A stretch of DNA of 24,897 nt from JACKII01 sp963974445 (GTDB taxonomy: Bacteria; Pseudomonadota; Alphaproteobacteria; Bin95): positions 1 to 24,897 of the forward strand of contig CAXBDI010000051.1 of assembly GCA_963974445.1 (NCBI GenBank), given 5' to 3'. How positions within the stretch are numbered: the first letter of the stretch is position 1; each line of letters opens with the position of its first letter. This document shows, in pieces, positions 19,198-24,897 of the stretch. The notes beneath the pieces are model-generated. The model ran no database searches, was not told the origin of the DNA, and was given only the letters and a program-made list of their open reading frames with translations. The position numbers were made by a program, and so were the translations under genes.

Positions 19198-19764
19198 ATG
19201 AAGGTTCAGGCCAATACCATCCGCCCTGGCAACGTAATCGAAAATGAGGGCCGGCGCTGGATCGTGATCAACTACGATCTGATCACGCCTGGCAAGGGCA
19301 ACGCCTTTATCGCGGTCGAAATGCGGGACGTGACCACCGGCACCAAGACCAACGCCCGCTTCCGCACCGCTGACACGGTCGAGCGCCTGATGACCGACAG
19401 CCGCGAGTGCCAGTTCCTGTTCGCCGACGGCGACAACCTGACCTTCATGGACAACGAGACCTTCGATCAGTTCATGGTGCCGACCGAGTTGGTGGGCGAG
19501 CCGGCGGTATTCCTGCAGGAAGGCATGACCGTCGTCGTGACCCTGGTCGAGGGCTCGGCCATCGGCGTCGAGATGCCGAAGAGCGTTACCTTGGAAATCG
19601 TCGAGGCCGACCCGGTGGTTAAAGGCCAGACCGCGTCCTCCTCCTATAAGCCTGCCGTGCTGGAGAATGGCGTGCGCGTGATGGTGCCGCCGCACATCGC
19701 AACCGGCACCCGCGTCGTCGTCAGCCCCAGCGACCGAACCTATATGGAGCGGGCGAAGGACTGA
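19198..19764 (+). CDS. efp: translation elongation factor P
   Basis: EF-P relieves ribosome stalling at polyproline stretches. The protein has 188 residues, the standard length, from ATG at 19198; the frame is open further upstream but there it runs through the epmA gene. The N-terminal KOW-like domain carries PGKGNAF with Lys33 at the tip of the loop, the residue that EpmA-type enzymes beta-lysylate. Two OB-fold domains follow (about 65-188), with the C-terminal signature VRVMVPPHIATGTRVVVSP around 156-177. No clear Shine-Dalgarno sequence is visible; only GAG lies 13 bases before the start. The divergent epmA gene makes the modification assignment strong. Confidence 0.97.
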   Translation: MKVQANTIRPGNVIENEGRRWIVINYDLITPGKGNAFIAVEMRDVTTGTKTNARFRTADTVERLMTDSRECQFLFADGDNLTFMDNETFDQFMVPTELVGEPAVFLQEGMTVVVTLVEGSAIGVEMPKSVTLEIVEADPVVKGQTASSSYKPAVLENGVRVMVPPHIATGTRVVVSPSDRTYMERAKD

Positions 19765-19780
19765 CGCGGGGTCCATTCGG

Positions 19781-19885
19781 CGTCATTGCGAGCGGGCCGC
19801 GCCCGCGTGGCAATCCAGGTTACCGCCGCCGTGGGACGCCTTGGCTGCTGGATTGCCGCGCCCGCTACGCGGTCTCGCAATGACG
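19781..19885. repeat. dispersed intergenic palindromic repeat (copy 3)
   Basis: CGTCATTGCGAG at 19781-19792 is matched by its exact complement CTCGCAATGACG at 19874-19885. Nested inside are a CGGGC-CGC-GCCCG hairpin at 19793-19805 and a second inverted pair, GGCAATCCAG and CTGGATTGCC. The outer 12 bases and the CAATCCA/TGGATTG pair are the same as in the copy at 14827. It lies just past the efp stop codon, in the gap between convergent genes, and is not a T-tract terminator. Confidence 0.8.
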
Positions 19886-19927
19886 GCGGTGAGGGGGGTT
19901 GGCGGTAAACCCGACCCCGCCTCCTTT

Positions 19928-20023
19928 CCCCGGACTTGATCCGGGGTCCATGCCTGAGAAGTGCTCACGAGCAACGGCGCTCAATGGTCATCTCAGGCAT
20001 GGGTCCCAAATCAAGTTTGGGAC
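19928..20023. repeat. second type of intergenic palindrome, nested inverted repeats
   Basis: The element reads CCCCGGA-CTTGA-TCCGGGG (19928-19946), then CCATGCCTGAG (19948-19958), about 33 bases, then its complement CTCAGGCATGG (19992-20002), then GTCCCAAA-TCAAG-TTTGGGAC (20003-20023). It is thus a large inverted repeat with a small hairpin at each end. The CTTGATCCGGG core recurs in reverse at about 14912-14927. It occupies the gap between the convergent efp and DUF3604 genes. Confidence 0.8.
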
Positions 20024-20049
20024 AAAAAAAGTGGGCGGTAATCGCTCCC

Positions 20050-22302
20050 CTACTCCCGGAACAGGTAGATCGGGCTGCTCCACGCCTGATGACCGTTCTC
20101 CTGCGTGATGCAGACATAGGGGCGGGTGTCGCCCTCGCCCGGGCTGCGCACCGGCAGCGTGCAGCTCCAGCGCAGCGTCTTGGCCGTCAGCCGCTCCGGC
20201 AGGCGATAGAGGCGCAGGCGCTTGCCGAGGCCGCCGCACTCGAAGGCCATGTCTTCGAAGCCAATATCCTCGATCAGCGCTTCGAAGCGGCCTTGCGGCG
20301 TCTCTATTTCGATCCGGCCTGACTGAGCGTCCTCCAGCCAGATATCCACGCCGCCAAAGCTGCCGGTGGTCACTGCCTTCCAGGCGAGCCCCGTGTCGCC
20401 GCGCGCCTCAAGCCGATTGTCGGCATTCCAGAAGTTGATTGGCTTGGCCTGGCGGATGCGGTTGCCGTGCAGGTGCAAATGCCCGTCCCATGACACCATA
20501 CGGCCGCGGCCGCGATACTCCGCGCCCTCCCACACCACGCGGATGCGGGCACCGAGTTCGCGCGCGGAGTAGGGCCGCACGACCTCGACCGCATCCAGAC
20601 CGTCGCGGAACTCCAAGCGCTCGATGGGGGAGGCGGCGGCGAGGTCGAGGCCGAAGGTGATCTCGTCGTCTTCCACTTTCACGATGTCGCCCATATAGGC
20701 CTTATCAGCCTGCCAGGATTCGGTGGGCCCGAGCGCCGGGTTACGCTTGTGGATCAGGCCGCCGTTCGGCAGAGCGACCGACGCCTCCAGAAACATGCGG
20801 GTTCCGGTGGTGCAAAAATGATTGCGACGGCGGAAGCTCTCGAACAGTGCGTCGCGGGAAAGCTCCGGCATCCTATGGCAGGTGTAGCCGCCATAGCAGC
20901 CGAACATGCTCGCCCCTGGATACTCCGCACCCAGCCGGCCCTTGTGGCCGTCGCTGGCCGCAACGATGCCGATGCGGTAGCCGAGCTTCAGCGCATCGTC
21001 GACGATCCAGGGGAATGTGCCCCAGGACGAATGCACCTCGACCGAGGGCTCTAACGCGCCGTCGTGCGCCAGCGTGACGTCGGCATAGCGGCCACCGCAA
21101 TGGGCGACGACCAGGGCGTCCTCGTCCTGCAATTGCTCGAACAGGTCGGGCAGGGTGAAGGCGTCGGTTTCCGGCTTGGTCGTGTCGGCGATTAAGGCGC
21201 GGGAGGAGCGGTAGATCGGCCGGCCTTCCGTCCGGTACCAGACATTATGGTCGCCGCCGAGGTTGGTGTTGCCGGACCATTCGAACCCCGGCAGGCAGAC
21301 GAAGCGCCCGGGCGCGTCGAACTCCGCGGTCAGGCCGTTCAACTCGGCCCAGAAAGCGTCGGTGATCTGGAAATCATTGCCCTGATGGCCGGCGATGTCG
21401 AGAAACGCCAGATCGCGTGCGAAGTCGAAATACTCGCGCGCGGAGTTGGTGCCGACCGTCTCCTCCGACTGCCCGTGCAGGTCGCTCCAGAACTGGCGGT
21501 AACCGTAGTCATTGGAGATGCGGCAGGGGTTGGAGGTGACCAGCGCCGCGCCGTCTGCGGTCAGGACACTGACGGTCAAGTCGCACTCGCTCGCAACACT
21601 CAAGCCCTCGATCACCTGAGCGCGGTCGCCGGGTTTGAAGGTCACGGTTTCCGGCAATCCCTGAACCGGGCGATCCGGTGAGAGACGCACGGTCTGGTCG
21701 ATCTGGTCGGAGGGATTGCCCCAGATGTCCTCCGCCTTTAGCGACAGGCGGAACGGCTCGCCGATGGGCACCAGCGTCGGCAGCACCGCCTGCCAGCGCT
21801 CCGGCTTGCCCGGCACGATGGCGAGCGTCGGCTGGTTCGGCAGTTCGACGAAGTCGGTGGTGGCGATGGGATCGGCCAGCACCTTAAACTCATAAGTCGG
21901 CTCGCAGAAGGTCTGCATGCGGATGCCGGGGCCGCCGAAGCGCCTATCGCCGATGCGGATGGTGATGGTGTCGCCTTCCGCCAGAAAGTGCCGCACCACC
22001 CGCACCCGCAGGCGTTTGAACCAGGGCCGGATGCCGTTCCGCCCATCATAATCCAGCGCCAGCACCGCACCGTTCGACGCCTCCGCCGTGCAAAAGCTCA
22101 CCCCCTGCGGATCGTCGATTTGCAGCCGCGACTGGTCCGCCGCGGTGCGCATGACGATGGCGATGCCGCCCTGATCGTCGATGCCGAACTTGCCGGCGGT
22201 ATAGGTCAACTCGAACGACTGCCAGGAACCGGCTTCGAACGAGCCAGACGGGCTGATCGCGGCGGAGCCGGCCCAGTCGGCCTTGTAGGTGGAGAGTGGC
22301 AT
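20050..22302 (-). CDS. DUF3604-family protein with a PHP-like metal-dependent hydrolase domain
   Basis: A large cytoplasmic protein of 750 residues; there is no signal peptide. Residues about 1-265 look like beta-sandwich domains without a recognised function. The central part has a set of histidines and acids in the order of a PHP-type phosphoesterase: SDLHGQ (Asp274, His276), GHQGND (His306), GFEWSG (Glu341), DHNVW (His352), AHCGG (His401), EVHSSWG (His424), and ASDGHKGR (Asp451, His453). These agree with a multinuclear metal site. The C-terminal 250 residues are again beta-rich. DUF3604 proteins are common in marine and soil proteobacteria but none that I know of has a firmly assigned substrate. 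The start has GGAG upstream, and the gene lies 18 bases after the nuclease-like gene, so it is probably co-transcribed. Confidence 0.8.
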   Translation of the reverse strand: MPLSTYKADWAGSAAISPSGSFEAGSWQSFELTYTAGKFGIDDQGGIAIVMRTAADQSRLQIDDPQGVSFCTAEASNGAVLALDYDGRNGIRPWFKRLRVRVVRHFLAEGDTITIRIGDRRFGGPGIRMQTFCEPTYEFKVLADPIATTDFVELPNQPTLAIVPGKPERWQAVLPTLVPIGEPFRLSLKAEDIWGNPSDQIDQTVRLSPDRPVQGLPETVTFKPGDRAQVIEGLSVASECDLTVSVLTADGAALVTSNPCRISNDYGYRQFWSDLHGQSEETVGTNSAREYFDFARDLAFLDIAGHQGNDFQITDAFWAELNGLTAEFDAPGRFVCLPGFEWSGNTNLGGDHNVWYRTEGRPIYRSSRALIADTTKPETDAFTLPDLFEQLQDEDALVVAHCGGRYADVTLAHDGALEPSVEVHSSWGTFPWIVDDALKLGYRIGIVAASDGHKGRLGAEYPGASMFGCYGGYTCHRMPELSRDALFESFRRRNHFCTTGTRMFLEASVALPNGGLIHKRNPALGPTESWQADKAYMGDIVKVEDDEITFGLDLAAASPIERLEFRDGLDAVEVVRPYSARELGARIRVVWEGAEYRGRGRMVSWDGHLHLHGNRIRQAKPINFWNADNRLEARGDTGLAWKAVTTGSFGGVDIWLEDAQSGRIEIETPQGRFEALIEDIGFEDMAFECGGLGKRLRLYRLPERLTAKTLRWSCTLPVRSPGEGDTRPYVCITQENGHQAWSSPIYLFRE

Positions 22303-22320
22303 TTTGGCTCCAGAGACAGG

Positions 22321-23397
22321 TTAGGACGAATTGTGGTTTGGGAACCGAAGTCTCAGGCGTTCGACCGTAGTCCGCCATTTCGGTGTCCGGGGTTTGGCAA
22401 CGGGATTTTGGTTGCCGAACAAGCCGACTTCGGCGAATGCTTGGTTAAGTGGCACGGCATCGAGCCAATGTACGGGTACGAAATACTCCATCCGCTCCTC
22501 ATCGCCTAGATACTCCCGGTGGTATGAAGCGTCGAGCGTATGAATCGCTGGCTGCCCATTAATTATAAACTCAGCAAGTGATCGCGCCTCGCCGGTAACG
22601 CGGCCCACGCCGACATAGCCACGGCGCGGTACATTGACCCAAATCCGGTCGCCGGGAGATAGCAACTGCATTTTCGCGCCGAACCACGGCTTCCCGCCGG
22701 CGCAAACGAAGCCATACTTGCGTGCCTCCTCCCAGGAGCGAGTCTCTCCTTCGCCAAAGGTTACATAAACCTCACCGTTCCAAGGCTCTTTATCGCCGGC
22801 CTGTCGGCCAGCCGCGGTAGCGGCCTGTGTGTCTACGGGATCGAGCAACCAGGCTCGGCTCAGTATCTTCTGCTCGCCTGATTGAAAGATGCGGAAGTAG
22901 AGAACGTTGACCGGCAAATCCCAACCAGCAAGGTACTCGACGATGCGTTCAGTGCTAGCGTCCAACTCCGTTGCGACGATGGCGATCTGGTGTGTGGCGT
23001 TTAAGTCTTCCTCTGACAACGGTTCACCGAATTTTATACGAAACGCCTCAGCCAAATCCTGGCCCGGGCAGAAGCGCCGGAATATGGCGGCTACATCCTC
23101 CGCCTCTAGCTGTGTCATCCAGGATGCATAGTCCAGCGCTTGCGCAATAACCTCGCGCGGCGTCCGATCGCGCTTCAACTCGATCAGCACCAAAGATGCG
23201 TCGGGTGCTAGTGCCAAAAGATCGATGCGGCCACCGAAACCCGTATCTTCTTGCCGGCCAATTAAGAGCCAATCGGGAGAGAGGATATCGGGCGCTGCAA
23301 CGATCATTTCTTCCAACTGCTGTTCGGAAGCCAGTTGTGATGAAGCTAGTGGTTGCGGCAAAGGGCCGACGGCCCAGAGCGATTGGTGCACCGGCAA
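22321..23397 (-). CDS. PD-(D/E)XK nuclease-like (DUF91/NucS-type) protein with C-terminal PUA/EVE-like domain
   Basis: The product has 358 residues. The N-terminal part (about 20-165) has a PD-(D/E)XK nuclease core: EQQLEEMI with an early Glu (29/30), GRIDLLAL with Asp59, LVLIELKRD with Glu73 and Lys75, and Gln86 in the following helix (IAQALDYASW). This resembles the DUF91/NucS and RecB-like group. Residues about 209-320 (EVYVTFG, SWEEARKYGFVCAGG, LLSPGDRIWVNVPRRGYVGVGRVTG) look like a PUA/EVE-type small-molecule or modified-base reader. The start is TTG at 23397, with an AGGGGG Shine-Dalgarno that overlaps the SDR stop. Base composition is visibly lower in GC than in its neighbours, suggesting acquisition. 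Which DNA it acts on, and whether it defends against phage, is unknown. Confidence 0.7.
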   Translation of the reverse strand: MPVHQSLWAVGPLPQPLASSQLASEQQLEEMIVAAPDILSPDWLLIGRQEDTGFGGRIDLLALAPDASLVLIELKRDRTPREVIAQALDYASWMTQLEAEDVAAIFRRFCPGQDLAEAFRIKFGEPLSEEDLNATHQIAIVATELDASTERIVEYLAGWDLPVNVLYFRIFQSGEQKILSRAWLLDPVDTQAATAAGRQAGDKEPWNGEVYVTFGEGETRSWEEARKYGFVCAGGKPWFGAKMQLLSPGDRIWVNVPRRGYVGVGRVTGEARSLAEFIINGQPAIHTLDASYHREYLGDEERMEYFVPVHWLDAVPLNQAFAEVGLFGNQNPVAKPRTPKWRTTVERLRLRFPNHNSS

Positions 23398-23409
23398 GGC
23401 AATGACCCC

Positions 23410-24216
23410 CTATCCGTTGAACTGTACGGGGCCGCGGAACGGCCGCATGTCGGGATAGGCGCTGACCGCCCAGGCGCCGTCGACCAGCAGGCTGGCGCCA
23501 TTCACATAGCTGGCGTCGTCGCTGGCCAGATAGAGGGAAGGGGCCGCGATCTCCTCCGGCTGAGCCGGACGGCGCTGCGGGATGCGCTCGACGAAAGCGG
23601 CTAGGGCGTCTGGGTTGTCGAAATGGCGGCGGGTGAGCGGCGTTTGCACCAGCCCCGGCAGGATGGCGTTAACGCGGATGCCGTAGTCGGCGAACTCCAG
23701 CGCCGCGTTCTTGGTCAGCATCTCGACGCCGGCCTTGGCGGTCGCGTAGGCAGCGCCCGCAAACATCGGCACGTGCGCGTTCAGGCTGGCGATATTGACG
23801 ATGGTGCCGGGGCGTTTGCCGCGCACCATCTGGCGGGCTTGGTGCTTGACGCCCAGGAACACGCTCTTCAGGCAGAGATCGATGGTCCAGGTCCAGTCTT
23901 CCTCCGACTGATCCAGCAGGTAGCCGGCGCGGTTGCCGCCGGCGACGTTGAAGGCGGCGTCGAGGCCGCCGAACCGTTCTGCGGCGAGGGCCACCAGCGC
24001 CTCGCCATCCGCCTCTTGCGTGACGTCGGTGACGGTGTAGGCGAAGGCGTCGCCGAGGTCTTTGGCCACCTCGGCCAATGCCGCCTCGTTCAGGTCTCCG
24101 CCGACCACCTGGGCGCCTTCTGCGACAAGGCGTTCGGTAATGGCACGCCCGATGCCGGAGGCAGCCCCGGTGACGAGCGCGGTTTTGCCGGCGAAGCGGT
24201 CAGAAGTAGGCGGCAT
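23410..24216 (-). CDS. short-chain dehydrogenase/reductase (classical SDR)
   Basis: An NAD(P)-dependent oxidoreductase of 268 residues from ATG at 24216; the frame is open to 24516, but the added part runs through the tRNA gene promoter and looks non-coding. The Rossmann motif is TGAASGIG at 16-23, and Asp41 at the end of strand 2 suggests NAD(H) rather than NADP(H). NVAG at 90-93 replaces the usual NNAG. The catalytic residues are Ser144, Tyr157 and Lys161 (YATAK). The position where the family normally has the tetrad Asn appears to be Cys115, which is odd. The upstream GAGGAT is a good ribosome-binding site. The gene is first of a three-gene run with the nuclease-like and DUF3604 genes. Substrate unknown. 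Confidence 0.93.
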   Translation of the reverse strand: MPPTSDRFAGKTALVTGAASGIGRAITERLVAEGAQVVGGDLNEAALAEVAKDLGDAFAYTVTDVTQEADGEALVALAAERFGGLDAAFNVAGGNRAGYLLDQSEEDWTWTIDLCLKSVFLGVKHQARQMVRGKRPGTIVNIASLNAHVPMFAGAAYATAKAGVEMLTKNAALEFADYGIRVNAILPGLVQTPLTRRHFDNPDALAAFVERIPQRRPAQPEEIAAPSLYLASDDASYVNGASLLVDGAWAVSAYPDMRPFRGPVQFNG

Positions 24217-24419
24217 GGATAATCCTCTAGCACCAGAAAGCGACCGATGGATCCGAGGGCGGGCCGCTCGATCGGATGGCAGCAAAGCAGAGGTTGAGCA
24301 ATAGCTAAAGAGGCTTCCGCGGGGCTGGCGGTTGCGCACCTCGATCAGAGACCGAGACCCGCCGTTCCCCCGGGTCTTCAGCCGCCGAAAGGTCAGCCGC
24401 ACAGTGCCGTTGCTGTAGC

Positions 24420-24437
24420 ATGCCGCGGCCGCGGCAT
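24420..24437. repeat. perfect 18-bp GC-rich palindrome
   Basis: ATGCCGCGGCCGCGGCAT is identical on both strands over 18 bp. It sits 6 bases before the -35 box of the tRNA-Lys promoter and about 200 bases upstream of the SDR gene on the other strand. Its symmetry suggests a dimeric protein-binding site or simple chance in GC-rich DNA. Confidence 0.6.
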
Positions 24438-24443
24438 CTGCCA

Positions 24444-24471
24444 TTGACCCGGCGGTGATACTGAGTATGGT
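24444..24471 (+). promoter_or_regulatory. promoter of the tRNA-Lys gene
   Basis: TTGACC (24444-24449) and TATGGT (24466-24471) are 16 bases apart. The first matches the -35 consensus well; the second keeps T-A-T and the final T. Transcription would begin near 24478, about 12 bases before the mature tRNA 5' end, which suits RNase P processing. Confidence 0.55.
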
Positions 24472-24489
24472 CGCGGCTTCCTTGGCACA

Positions 24490-24565
24490 GGGCCCGTAGC
24501 TCAGTTGGTAGAGCAACTGACTTTTAATCAGTGGGTCACAGGTTCGAATCCTGTCGGGCTCACCA
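24490..24565 (+). tRNA. tRNA-Lys (anticodon UUU)
   Basis: The 76-base sequence forms a full cloverleaf. The acceptor stem pairs GGGCCCG (24490-24496) with CGGGCTC (24555-24561), with one G-T pair. The anticodon stem is ACTGA/TCAGT around the loop CTTTTAA, with anticodon TTT at 24523-24525. The T arm is ACAGG-TTCGAAT-CCTGT. The discriminator is A and CCA is encoded (24563-24565). Anticodon UUU reads the Lys codons AAA and AAG. No tRNA neighbour is seen, so it is a single gene. Confidence 0.97.
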
Positions 24566-24629
24566 AGGAACTTCCTAAAATCAAATAGATAGCCGGGCAG
24601 GGCAGGGGGCCGAATTCGCCCAAATTGCG

Positions 24630-24649
24630 TTTGTCACCGAATTTGTCAC
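24630..24649. repeat. short direct repeat TTTGTCAC, 12-bp period
   Basis: TTTGTCAC occurs at 24630-24637 and again at 24642-24649, four bases apart. It lies 65 bases past the tRNA-Lys gene, in otherwise featureless sequence. It could be a binding site for a recombinase or regulator or the residue of an insertion at the tRNA; nothing else identifies it. Confidence 0.4.
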
Positions 24650-24713
24650 TGGGTTTGAGCTTGCCGTCCCCGCCAGCCTCGACACGCGCCAGCGACGGTG
24701 CAAAGATGCCGCC

Positions 24714-24860
24714 ATGCGTGGGTTCCGATCATTCCTCTATCTGCTCGCCAAGCTGCTAGGCGACGTCCAGGCTGTCCGTAAGGATCGCGTCGGCAAGCGT
24801 GTCGGTCGCCGGATCGCTGGCAAGGTGGCAGGCCGCGGACTACGACGGCTGTTGAGGTAG
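24714..24860 (+). CDS. 48-residue basic conserved-looking hypothetical protein
   Basis: ATG at 24714 opens 48 codons ending in TAG at 24858-24860. The N-terminal part is hydrophobic (MRGFRSFLYLLAKLLGDVQA), then the protein becomes strongly basic, with repeats of the type VGKRVGRRIAGKVAGRGLRR. Small proteins with this opening and basic tail are frequent in proteobacterial genomes as far as I remember, without known function; I cannot run a search. No good Shine-Dalgarno sequence precedes it, but codon use is consistent with the neighbourhood. Located just after tRNA-Lys. An amphipathic membrane or nucleic-acid-binding peptide would fit; this is a guess. Confidence 0.55.
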   Translation: MRGFRSFLYLLAKLLGDVQAVRKDRVGKRVGRRIAGKVAGRGLRRLLR

Positions 24861-24897
24861 GGTCGGACGGCGGGCATACAATGCGGCTGGCAGCCCT

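Noticed and set aside
18138..19247. 369-codon open frame on the plus strand
   Set aside because: Antisense to epmA, and its end runs across the start of efp.
14827..20023. CRISPR array from recurring palindromes
   Set aside because: The copies are kilobases apart, differ inside and lack regular spacers or cas genes.
20003..20030. Hairpin followed by seven A residues as a terminator
   Set aside because: The A-run follows the hairpin on the plus strand; on the minus strand the T-run precedes the hairpin. Neither strand gives hairpin-then-T, and the hairpin belongs to the palindromic repeat.
24217..24516. N-terminal extension of the SDR to 24516
   Set aside because: The extension would run through the tRNA-Lys gene and its promoter, and the SDR fold starts normally at the ATG at 24216, which has a good ribosome-binding site.

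Overview
The window is a high-GC stretch of chromosome that looks alphaproteobacterial, probably Rhodospirillales-like or a relative. The pointers are an ATP12-type F1-ATPase chaperone gene, a pccB-pccA pair, an EpmA/EF-P pair, a TRAP solute-binding protein, and dispersed intergenic palindromes of a kind common in alphaproteobacteria. This placement is inference from gene content; no rRNA or other firm phylogenetic marker is present.

Layout. (1) 73-1973 (+): a possible 41-residue ORF, then the alpha and beta subunits of a Rieske ring-hydroxylating oxygenase, with no electron-transfer genes in view. (2) 2046-6913 (+): a tightly packed run of a Do-family periplasmic protease, rarA, crcB, an RluC/RluD-type pseudouridine synthase and an ATP12 chaperone. 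All four junctions are 4-bp stop/start overlaps. (3) 7038-10568 (+): pccB-pccA, the two subunits of propionyl-CoA carboxylase. (4) 10569-16801 (-): cupin, malonyl-CoA decarboxylase, a strong intrinsic terminator, an orphan TRAP DctP-type binding protein, a second cupin and a radical SAM protein. (5) 16949-18157 (+): a Bcr/CflA-type MFS exporter. (6) 18171-19764: epmA (-) and efp (+), divergent; EpmA is predicted to beta-lysylate EF-P at Lys33. (7) 20050-24216 (-): SDR oxidoreductase, a PD-(D/E)XK nuclease with a PUA/EVE-like C-terminus, and a large PHP-like DUF3604 protein, separated by only 12 and 18 bp. (8) 24420-24860: an 18-bp perfect palindrome, a tRNA-Lys(UUU) with a plausible promoter, a short direct repeat and a 48-residue basic ORF.

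How the genes fit together. Most of the window is housekeeping or ordinary catabolism. PCC makes methylmalonyl-CoA, and malonyl-CoA decarboxylase returns malonyl-CoA to acetyl-CoA; the nearby TRAP binding protein could make the second half a partial malonate-use locus. No methylmalonyl-CoA mutase, malonyl-CoA synthetase or TRAP membrane subunits are present.

The least explained parts are the SDR / nuclease-PUA / DUF3604 cluster, whose middle gene looks compositionally foreign, and the palindromic repeats at 10632-10758, 14827-14945, 19781-19885 and 19928-20023. I see no CRISPR array, insertion sequence, intact prophage or rRNA. No gene-free stretch exceeds about 300 bases; the larger gaps (10569-10851, 12918-13177, 14767-14980, 19765-20049, 24217-24489) hold repeats, a terminator or promoter-like sites as listed.
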